Shown here piece by piece: positions 57,959-64,000 of a stretch of DNA of 64,000 nt (position 1 is its first letter; the number at the start of each line of letters is the position of its first letter). The notes under the pieces were generated by a model that did not search any database, had not been told where the DNA came from, and saw nothing but the letters and a program-made list of their open reading frames with translations. This stretch comes from Amycolatopsis kentuckyensis (GTDB taxonomy: Bacteria; Actinomycetota; Actinomycetes; Mycobacteriales; Pseudonocardiaceae): NCBI RefSeq assembly GCF_002155975.1, contig NZ_MUMI01000024.1:1-64000 (forward strand), in the 5' to 3' direction. Position numbers and translations under genes: made by a program.

Positions 57959-58341
57959 ACCGGCTGATGGTCTTCCTCGACACCATCCGCGACCACCTCG
58001 ACCTGCACCAGCTCCCACCGGTGGCGACGTTGACCGTGCGGACGTGGTCGGAGCCGCTGACGGTCCAGCTCGACGCCCACCTGTTGCCCGATGTCGCTGG
58101 GGCCTTGCTGACCTGGGCGAACACGCTCGATGACGTGTCGGCCTCGCTGTGGCGGATCCAGGATGGTGACTCGGTGCACCTGTCGGTCACGGGCCGGACG
58201 CCGTGCGGCATTCCCGTGGAGGTGTACAGCGGCGTCGCCTACGACCCGGCGGTGTTCCCGGACCTGCCTGCCGGGGCCCGGCAGAACATGCCCGTGTTCC
58301 AGCTTCGGCAATGGACCCGCCCTGGGGAGGTGGCCGCCTAA
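57955..58341 (+). CDS. Hypothetical AICE protein
   Basis: A 128-residue protein. It is beta-rich at the start (PPVATLTVRTWSEPLTVQLD), has a central ALLTWANTL helix and then VHLSVTGRTPCGIPVEVYSG. GTG 57955 overlaps the FtsK stop, and its own stop overlaps the rep start (TAATG), so it is part of one tightly packed operon. The function is unknown; it is a backbone gene between tra and rep. Confidence 0.66.
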   Translation: MNRLMVFLDTIRDHLDLHQLPPVATLTVRTWSEPLTVQLDAHLLPDVAGALLTWANTLDDVSASLWRIQDGDSVHLSVTGRTPCGIPVEVYSGVAYDPAVFPDLPAGARQNMPVFQLRQWTRPGEVAA

Positions 58342-59972
58342 TGACGGAAGAACAGACCCAGCCGGCCACCGGGACCCGGGCTGAACGGATGCGAACCCCG
58401 CTGGCGGCTGACGTGATCCGGGCGACGGCGGAGAAGCACGGCGTCTGTGTTCGCCCGTTCACGATGGAGGTCGGGGACACCTCGACCGGCGAACTCCGGT
58501 ACGTGCCTGTGCCGTGCGGCTCCACTGTGGAGTCGGTGTGCCTGCCGTGCGCGCGGAAGGCGAAGGCGCTGCGACAGGCCCAGTGCCGCGAGGGCTGGCA
58601 CATGACCGAAGAACCAGTCCTCGCCGTCGAGCCGCCCTCGGAGGATCACAAGGAGTTGCTGACCTACCGCGCCGATCTGGTGGCGGCGTACCGGGAGGTG
58701 GTCGAGCACGACCAGGCGGAGGCGGAGGAACTGCGCGACGAGATCACGGATGTGGATGCGGAACTTCGGCAACTCGGGATGCGCGGTCGGCTGCCCGCCG
58801 TCGACGTCCCGACGAGGCGGGCGGTGAAGCGGTCGACTCGTCGTCGGCAGGACGCGCCGAACCTGCCCCGGCGGAAGGTCGCGAAGACCACCGTGGGCCG
58901 GGAGTACGCGGGGAAGTTCCGGCCGTCGATGTTCGTCACGCTGACCTGCGACACTTACGGCCCGGTCCGTGGCGATGGCTCGCCGGTCGACCCGAGTCGA
59001 TATGACTACCGGCGGGCGGCTCGGGACGCGGTGCACTTCTCGGCGCTGGTGGACCGGTGGTGGCAGAACCTCCGACGAGTGGTCGGCTGGGACGCGCAGT
59101 ACTTCGCCACCGTCGAACCGCAGAAGCGCACGGCGCCACACCTGCACGCGGCGATCCGCGGGGCGATCCCACACGACGTCATCCGCCAGGTCACCGAAGC
59201 CACCTACCACCAGGTCTGGTGGCCCAACCACGACCAGATCGTCTACACCGAGCGGCTGCCGGTCTGGGACAGCGACACCCGCATGTTCCTCGACCCGGAC
59301 ACCCGGCAACCGCTGACCAGCTGGGACAACGCGGTTGACCAGGTGGAGGAACCGGCGCACGTCGTCGTGTTCGGGCGGCAGGTGCACTCGAAGGGCATCC
59401 TCGGCGGGACCGAAGAGGCCGGGCGTCACATCGGCTACCTGACCAAGTACCTCACCAAGTCCACCGGTGAGGTAGTGGAGGCGGAGACGGCGCGGCTGCG
59501 GGATCACCACGACCGGCTGCACGCCGAGCTGTCGGTCACGCCGTGCTCGCCGCGCTGCGCGGTGTGGCTGCTCTACGGCATCCAGCCCAAGGGTGCGAGC
59601 AGCAAGACCACCCCCGGCCACTGCAAGGGACGGGCTCACCGCCGGACCACGCTCGGGCTGCCGGGGCGGCGGGTGCTGGTGTCGCGCAAGTGGTCGGGCA
59701 AGACCCTCGACGACCACAAAGCCGACCGCAAGACGTTCGTCACGCAGGCGTTGGCCGCGATCGGTATCGAGAAACCACAACCGGGTCCGACCCGGCTGGT
59801 CTGGCGGAAGGTCGAACCGGGAGACCCGCAGGTTCCGCCCCGGCCGCACCTAGTGATGCGGGCGATCGCGGAACGGATCACGTGGAAGGCCGAGTACGAC
59901 CGGGCGCTACTCGCTGCCGCCGGACCACCAGGGGACGGTCCGGAAACTTCGGCAACTCAGCTCGCAGCCTGA
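58341..59972 (+). CDS. RepSA-like rolling-circle replication initiator
   Basis: A 543-residue initiator. An N-terminal cysteine cluster (C59, C67, C70, C82) is followed by a coiled region. The HUH-type domain then shows FVTLTCDTYG near residue 198, the metal-binding TAPHLHAAIRG (His267, His269), and YLTKYLTK (366-373) with candidate nicking tyrosines. It nicks the element's double-strand origin after excision. ATG 58341 overlaps the previous stop. Its last 33 codons survive in element 1 as an almost identical remnant. Confidence 0.87.
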   Translation: MTEEQTQPATGTRAERMRTPLAADVIRATAEKHGVCVRPFTMEVGDTSTGELRYVPVPCGSTVESVCLPCARKAKALRQAQCREGWHMTEEPVLAVEPPSEDHKELLTYRADLVAAYREVVEHDQAEAEELRDEITDVDAELRQLGMRGRLPAVDVPTRRAVKRSTRRRQDAPNLPRRKVAKTTVGREYAGKFRPSMFVTLTCDTYGPVRGDGSPVDPSRYDYRRAARDAVHFSALVDRWWQNLRRVVGWDAQYFATVEPQKRTAPHLHAAIRGAIPHDVIRQVTEATYHQVWWPNHDQIVYTERLPVWDSDTRMFLDPDTRQPLTSWDNAVDQVEEPAHVVVFGRQVHSKGILGGTEEAGRHIGYLTKYLTKSTGEVVEAETARLRDHHDRLHAELSVTPCSPRCAVWLLYGIQPKGASSKTTPGHCKGRAHRRTTLGLPGRRVLVSRKWSGKTLDDHKADRKTFVTQALAAIGIEKPQPGPTRLVWRKVEPGDPQVPPRPHLVMRAIAERITWKAEYDRALLAAAGPPGDGPETSATQLAA

Positions 59973-59992
59973 TCAACATGGGGGAGAAGCAC

Positions 59993-60205
59993 ATGAAAAC
60001 GCAGTACTTGAACGTCAAGGAAGCCGCTGCCTACTTGGGCACCACGGAGCGTTTCATCCGCCGACTGATCGCGGAACGGCGCATCGCGTTCCACAAGCTC
60101 GGCGCGCATGTCCGGCTCGCCCTCGGGGACCTGGACGCGTTCGCTCAGGCCGGGCGAGTCGAGCCGGTCCGGGTCAACTGGTCGGCCGGCCGGGCGGTGG
60201 CGTGA
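59993..60205 (+). CDS. xis: Excisionase, helix-turn-helix
   Basis: A 70-residue protein with YLNVKEAAAYLGTTERFIRR, LIAERRIAFHKLGAHVRLAL and DLDAFAQAG, the HTH_17 excisionase pattern. ATG 59993 follows GGGGGAG by six bases; ATG 59978 lies inside the ribosome-binding site region and is less likely. The stop overlaps the int start (TGATG). It sets recombination towards excision. Confidence 0.88.
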   Translation: MKTQYLNVKEAAAYLGTTERFIRRLIAERRIAFHKLGAHVRLALGDLDAFAQAGRVEPVRVNWSAGRAVA

Positions 60206-61338
60206 TGGCGAAGAAGCAAGGTCGTCGCCGGTTCGGCTCGGTGCGCAAGCTGCCGTCCGGTCAGTTCCAGGCGTCGTTCATCGGGCCGAACAGCCAGCGG
60301 CAGTACGCGCCGAACACCTTCCGGACGAAGACGGATGCGGACCGCTGGCTGGTCGGGGTAGAGGCCGATCTCGCCAAGGGGGCTTGGCTGGACGACAAGC
60401 TCGGCCGGGAGACGTTCGGCAACTACGCCAGTGACTATCTGCGCACCAACCCCGAGATCGGGGAGCGCTGGGAGGAGACGTGTCGGCGGAACATGCGGCT
60501 CCACATGGTCGAGCTGCTTGACCGGCCGCTGATCGCGATCACTCCGCCTGTGGTCCGGAGCTGGTACGCCAAGGCACTAGCCGGGACCGGCGGGAAGACG
60601 TCCATCGCCCAGTCGTACCGGTTCCTCCGAGCCGTCATGAACTCGGCGAAGCGTGATGGGGCGATCGCGGTCAACCCGTGTCAGATCCCCGGCGCGGGCT
60701 CGGACAAGGCGAAAGAACGGGGAATCGCCACGCCCAAGCAGGTCGCGGAGGTCGTCGAGGCGATCACCCCGCGATACCGGGCGGCTGTGCTCCTGGCGGC
60801 CTGGTGCGGTCTTCGACGCGGGGAGGTGTGCGGGCTGCGAACCGAGGACGTCGACCTGGCCGACCACGTCGTCTGGGTGCGGAAGAACCGCGTGGAACTT
60901 CTGGAGAGCCCAAAGAAGTACGACAAGGACCCCAAGACGGACGCGGGGCGTCGGCCAGTGTCGGTTCCCCCGCACGTCATGCCGTACCTCCGCGACCACG
61001 CGAAGGAGTGGGCCGGTCGGGAGCGGTTCTTCGTCGGCAAGGATGGCCGGCCGATGAACGGCAACGCGGTCTACCAGGCGTTCGTCCGGGCTCGCCTGAA
61101 GGTCGGCATCGGGGTCAGCTTCCACGACTTGCGGCACACCGGGCAGACCCTCGCGGCGAGTGCGGGGGCGACGCTCGCCGACTTGAAGAAGCGGCTCGGA
61201 CACTCGTCCGCTGCTGCGTCTCTGCGGTATCTCCACGCCGTGGAAGGTCGGGACCGGGAGGTGGCCGACGAACTGAGCAAGCTCGCCGCGCGCGGGGACG
61301 CTGCCAAGCTGCCCAAGTCCATCGTCGTCAAACACTAA
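60205..61338 (+). CDS. int: Tyrosine site-specific integrase
   Basis: A 377-residue recombinase. It has an N-terminal arm-binding region (FGSVRKLPSGQFQASF), a core-binding domain (TSIAQSYRFLRAVMNSAKRD), and a catalytic domain with Arg in CGLRRGEVCGLR, the HDLRHTGQ box, GHSSAAASLRY and the nucleophilic Tyr in SLRYLHAVEGRD. It recombines the tRNA-Phe 3' end with the element's att site. All catalytic residues are present and the frame is intact. Confidence 0.93.
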   Translation: MAKKQGRRRFGSVRKLPSGQFQASFIGPNSQRQYAPNTFRTKTDADRWLVGVEADLAKGAWLDDKLGRETFGNYASDYLRTNPEIGERWEETCRRNMRLHMVELLDRPLIAITPPVVRSWYAKALAGTGGKTSIAQSYRFLRAVMNSAKRDGAIAVNPCQIPGAGSDKAKERGIATPKQVAEVVEAITPRYRAAVLLAAWCGLRRGEVCGLRTEDVDLADHVVWVRKNRVELLESPKKYDKDPKTDAGRRPVSVPPHVMPYLRDHAKEWAGRERFFVGKDGRPMNGNAVYQAFVRARLKVGIGVSFHDLRHTGQTLAASAGATLADLKKRLGHSSAAASLRYLHAVEGRDREVADELSKLAARGDAAKLPKSIVVKH

Positions 61339-61417
61339 GCACTTGTTTCACATCAGTCTTCTAGCTCCTCGATCTCGATGTTGTTTCGAGGCCGCAACAT
61401 TATCCCCCACCCGGCTG

Positions 61418-61432
61418 GGTTCGTAACGAACC
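61418..61432. promoter_or_regulatory. Palindrome downstream of int
   Basis: GGTTCGTAACGAACC is a perfect 7-1-7 inverted repeat between int and the membrane cargo gene. It may be an operator for that gene. Confidence 0.4.
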
Positions 61433-61496
61433 ACTCGCTTGAGTCGACTGTATATCGCGGCGGTGTGGGTGACGAGCGAGGAAGCGAGTAGCGGCG

Positions 61497-61970
61497 ATGG
61501 ATGGCGTAACTGGGTTTTGGCTCTCCTTATTGCTCGCCGTCCCCATCGGTATCGGCGTCAACTTGGCAACGCCGAAGTTTCAAGCGCTCATCGCGCGGCG
61601 TAGTGAGAAGGCAAAACTTCGTCTTGAGACGCAAAATGCAGCCCTGAATGAAAGGGTTCGCTCCTTTGCTGCGGATAGCACTGAGTATATTACTTACCTT
61701 ATATCTGCAACTTTGCAGATCACGGTTATCACTGCCATAGCCGGACTGGTCGGCGGGGTCCTTGTGTTGGGCGGAAATATCGCGGAAAATGTTGCCAGCA
61801 GGATCGGCTACGTGGCGGGCGTTTTTCTTGTAGCGATTGGACAATTGGTCAGCCTGATCGGGGTTATTGCGAGTTTTACAATTGCTCGAAACACGCTCAA
61901 GATGGCGAATAGAGTCAAGGAAAAACGGCGGAAGATGAAGATTGAGCGAAAGGTCACTTCAGATATATAG
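61497..61970 (+). CDS. Membrane protein (second cargo slot of element 2)
   Basis: A 157-residue protein with a first helix near 5-25, a charged coiled stretch (ARRSEKAKLRLETQNAALNE), and two further helices near 70-95 and 100-128, then a Lys/Arg-rich tail. The second half is AT-richer than the element. It lies between int and the right att, outside the backbone. The family is not recognised. GGCGATGG offers only a weak ribosome-binding site. Confidence 0.6.
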   Translation: MDGVTGFWLSLLLAVPIGIGVNLATPKFQALIARRSEKAKLRLETQNAALNERVRSFAADSTEYITYLISATLQITVITAIAGLVGGVLVLGGNIAENVASRIGYVAGVFLVAIGQLVSLIGVIASFTIARNTLKMANRVKEKRRKMKIERKVTSDI

Positions 61971-62070
61971 GCTCGCTTCCGGATCTGCTTGTGTGCGGGG
62001 GGAGCTGGGTTGGTCAACTGAAGTTGTCCGACGATGTGTCGACGGACGCTGGTGCTCAGTAGCGGCCATG

Positions 62071-62088
62071 TTGCACGGGGGTTGCACG
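62071..62088 (+). promoter_or_regulatory. Right TTGCACG pair (candidate integrase arm sites)
   Basis: TTGCACG at 62071-62077 and 62082-62088, 11 bp apart, about 40 bp inside the right att. It repeats the left-end pair. Confidence 0.55.
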
Positions 62089-62127
62089 TGGCTACGGGGT
62101 AGCCCCCGTGACCTGCGGAAACGTCTG

Positions 62128-62173
62128 CGCCTGAAAAGCGGAAGGTCGCCGGTTCGACCCCGGCCCTGGCCAC
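62128..62173 (+). repeat. attR of element 2 / attL of element 3
   Basis: A perfect 46-bp copy of the tRNA-Phe 3' part without the 5' half. It is followed 64 bp later by the 3' end of another integrase gene on the reverse strand, so it is also the left boundary of a further element. Confidence 0.93.
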
Positions 62174-62189
62174 CGTTCTGATCAGCCAA

Positions 62190-62226
62190 AACAGCCCCCA
62201 CCGAACCCGGCGGGGGCTGTTTCGCG
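62190..62226. terminator. Terminator beside the right att copy
   Basis: Perfect 10-bp stem AACAGCCCCC/GGGGGCTGTT with T-rich ends, positioned to end the leftward element 3 integrase or a tRNA transcript. Confidence 0.8.
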
Positions 62227-62237
62227 TGTGCTCCGTC

Positions 62238-63290
62238 TCAATCGCCCTTCTTGCGCCCCTTCCGGCGCTTGCCCTTCGCCTTCCGTTCGGGCTTCCACAG
62301 GTACTCGTTGAGCTGGTCCGCGATGTTCCGGCGGAGACCGCCGGTCATGTGCTGGTGCCGCTTCGCCATGGCGCTGTTCGACCAGCCCATGAACTCCATC
62401 ACGGCCCGCTCCGGCACCCCGAGCACGAGCAGCACCGTGGCCGCGGTGTGCCGCGCATCGTGCAGTCGGGCTTCCCGCACCCCAGCCTGCTTCGAGCAGC
62501 GTCTTCCATTCGTCAAGGTCCCGGCGCGGGTCGAGCGGCTTCCCGTTCGGCTGAGTGAACATCCACTCGCCCTCGTGCCACTCGGACCCGGCGTGCTCCC
62601 GCTCCTTGGCCTGCCGTTCCTCGTGCGTCATCAGCAGGTCATAGAGCCGGTCTGGCAGCACGACGCCCCGGCGGCCGGCCGACGACTTCACGTCGACCTC
62701 GACCAGGCCCCCACCGTGCCGCTGTGGACACCACCGCGCGTGGCTCACGCAGTCCGGCGGACACGGCGGCGGACACGGCTTCCTGTGGTGCCGCCTGCAG
62801 TCCTCGGGACAGGACTTCACCTTGTGGTACTTCGCGCCGCACTTGTGCGGGCTGTCGCACCCGTGCTGCCACGTCTGGCGCTGCAACTGCTTGGCGATCC
62901 GCAACGCCCGGTGCTCCCGGTCGAGCCGAGACCACCTCAGCCCGATCGTCTCGCCCTGCCGTGTGCCGAGCGCGAGCGCGAGCACGAACCGGACACCATT
63001 CCGCCGCGCAAGCGCGGTCACCAGGAGCCGGCCAATCTCGTTCGCCTCGAACGGCTCGATCTCCTTTTCCTCGACGCGCGGCGGCTTCGCCAACTCCGCC
63101 GGATTGCGAACGATGTGGCCTCGCCGAACGCGGTCCGCGCAGTGCGGTGCACCTGGTGCGCCGTCGCCGACTTGAGCATCTTCGCGTACAGCTTCTCGAA
63201 GTGCTCCGGCTCGATCTTGTCGACGCGATGCGCACCCACGCCAAGCTGCCCGAGGTCTCGAACCGCCCGGCAGTCGGGGCGTCGGCTCCG
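62238..63290 (-). pseudogene. int: Element 3 integrase, frameshifted and lacking the catalytic Tyr
   Basis: Three consecutive frames of one tyrosine integrase. N-terminal core-binding residues (VDKIEPEHFEKLYAKMLKSA) read in one frame to about 63120. The middle (HIVRNPAELAKPPRVEEKEI; Arg in GTRQGETIGLRW; a Cys/His-rich insert near 62750-62860) reads in a second frame to about 62510. The C-terminus (ARLHDARHTAATVLLVLGV, GWSNSAMAKRHQHM) reads in a third. The RHQHM segment has His where the family has the nucleophilic Tyr (RYQH). The gene cannot give an active integrase. Similarity fades beyond about 63290. Confidence 0.82.
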
Positions 63291-63438
63291 GCTTCCGACC
63301 CAAAACCGACTGCCTCGCCGCAGGCAGCGCAACAGCCTGAAAAGTAACCGCAAGCTCGCAAGCCGTGGCGCGTGCCCCCGGCGCGGGCGAGGACTCCGGT
63401 ACGCGCCGAAACAGCGGACGCCTGCCAGGCGCAGACCA

Positions 63439-63471
63439 GGCCTCCAACTCCGTCGGAGTCGGAGGCCTTTT
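63439..63471 (+). terminator. Terminator upstream of the right-end region
   Basis: Stem GGCCTCC-AACTCCG/AGTCGGAGGCC with a short loop and a TTTT tail. Confidence 0.78.
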
Positions 63472-63810
63472 GTTCACATTCATTAGAATTAAATTTGCTT
63501 CGTCCCACAAACTTCTGTTCTTCTTAGGGCCCGTGACCTGCATCTTTGTCGCATCCCCACCAGATTTCCCATCATGTGGAACCCCTCTGACCTGCGCCTT
63601 GTTAATTCGCTAAATGAGTCGAACGCCAATTTCGTCCGTGGTTGACTTCGCTGTACCTGCGGGCGAGCTGCTTCAGCGTGCGGTCGGCACCGCGTCTACC
63701 AGGGGAAACGCGCGAATTCAGGCCCCCGTCATGGCTCTAAACTTGAGCGGCGATATCGTTCGCCGCGTCACACGCCCCCCTGCGGACTCGAGACCGCAGG
63801 AGAGGTGGTG
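63472..63810. other. Intergenic, no supported gene
   Basis: About 340 bp of lower GC content. A frame from ATG 63614 has no ribosome-binding site and unremarkable composition, so I do not call it. The promoter for the small membrane gene should be here. Confidence 0.45.
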
Positions 63811-63945
63811 ATGGAAATGGGAAGGCGTAAAGGCGCTCACTTCAGCTTGACGCTGAGGGTGAGCGGCCCGGTCACCAAGGTGGTGACCGGGGCCGCGGCC
63901 CTGCTGGTACTGGCTGCACTTCTAGTCTGGTACCTGCTGGCCTAA
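63811..63945 (+). CDS. Small membrane protein (44 residues)
   Basis: A microprotein with a basic N-terminus (MGRRKGAHFSLTLRVSG) and one C-terminal helix (VVTGAAALLVLAALLVWYLL). ATG 63811 follows GGAGAGG by seven bases. A hairpin follows the stop. It resembles the small single-helix proteins found in AICEs, so it may belong to element 3. Confidence 0.65.
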   Translation: MEMGRRKGAHFSLTLRVSGPVTKVVTGAAALLVLAALLVWYLLA

Positions 63946-63957
63946 CCCACGAACGGG

Positions 63958-64000
63958 CGGGGTGCCGCACGACGACCGTTGCACCGGTCGCGGTGCCCCG
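63958..64000 (+). terminator. Hairpin after the small membrane gene
   Basis: Inverted repeat CGGGGTGCCGC/GCGGTGCCCCG with two wobbles and an inner GACCG/CGGTC stem; it ends at the window edge. Confidence 0.6.

Larger units (their letters stand above)
50184..62173. mobile_element. Element 2: apparently intact AICE in tRNA-Phe
   Basis: Perfect 46-bp repeats at 50184-50229 and 62128-62173 bound an element with a unit length of 11,944 bp. In order it carries a membrane cargo gene, the leader block and reverse transcriptase, a small gene, the GntR repressor with three operators, a Pra-like activator, three small genes, a zinc-ribbon gene, FtsK/TraB, a small gene, a RepSA-like initiator, xis, int, and a second membrane cargo gene. 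All core genes are open. Such elements excise, replicate by rolling circle and transfer double-stranded DNA through an FtsK-like pump. Confidence 0.93.

Noticed and set aside
63614-63811. 65-residue ORF at the right end
   Set aside because: No ribosome-binding site and no recognisable pattern; it runs into the ribosome-binding site of the small membrane gene.

Overview
The window is high-GC actinobacterial chromosome, most likely from Amycolatopsis or a close relative in the Pseudonocardiaceae. The evidence is the strong G/C third-position bias, GTG and TTG starts, the glnX-glnH-pknG operon, a class III lanthipeptide synthetase, Streptomyces-type DnaA boxes, and integrative elements built like the pMEA/pSAM2 family (AICEs, actinomycete integrative and conjugative elements).

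Host genes occupy 1-3440, 7546-49955 and the tRNAs to 50228. They include a partial pcaB; a TMEM175-like channel; a TetR-controlled block of secreted and cytoplasmic hydrolases, SDRs and an enoyl-CoA hydratase (8611-12893); a secreted serine hydrolase and a membrane GT2; a 52-residue protein with an LATTG cell-wall sorting motif followed by a 1212-residue chaplin-like tandem-repeat protein; an alginate-lyase-type protein, an S1 protease, and an orphan LanKC. Next come a thioesterase, a transhydrogenase-type dehydrogenase and a TPP enzyme; two cold-shock genes with related leaders; acoX with an E1-alpha-like protein and an AcoR-like regulator; glnX-glnH-pknG; an MFS carrier; a SigE-family sigma factor with two small secreted or membrane proteins; an L,D-transpeptidase; and an SCO6745-family protein.

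Three integrative elements interrupt this. Element 1 (3478-7545) sits in tRNA-Lys. It is a decayed AICE: the integrase is frameshifted twice, and one deletion fused a truncated GntR regulator to the last 33 codons of the replication gene. Element 2 (50184-62173, about 11.9 kb) sits in tRNA-Phe and looks intact. It is bounded by perfect 46-bp repeats and carries a GntR repressor with three operators, a Pra-like activator, an FtsK/TraB translocase, a RepSA-like initiator, xis and int. Its cargo includes an unassigned reverse transcriptase. Element 3 starts at the right att copy; its integrase is frameshifted and has lost the catalytic tyrosine.

Three signals stand out. (i) Both AICEs place unrelated, AT-richer cargo genes (a reverse transcriptase in one, a coiled-coil membrane protein in the other) in the same slot behind a homologous structured leader of about 170-180 bp. 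(ii) The reverse transcriptase has a WMDD catalytic box and a C-terminal helical region and may belong to the Abi/DRT type of defence enzymes. (iii) Downstream of LanKC is an array of at least five hairpins with a period near 70 bp, a conserved apical core, and stems that differ in sequence but stay complementary.
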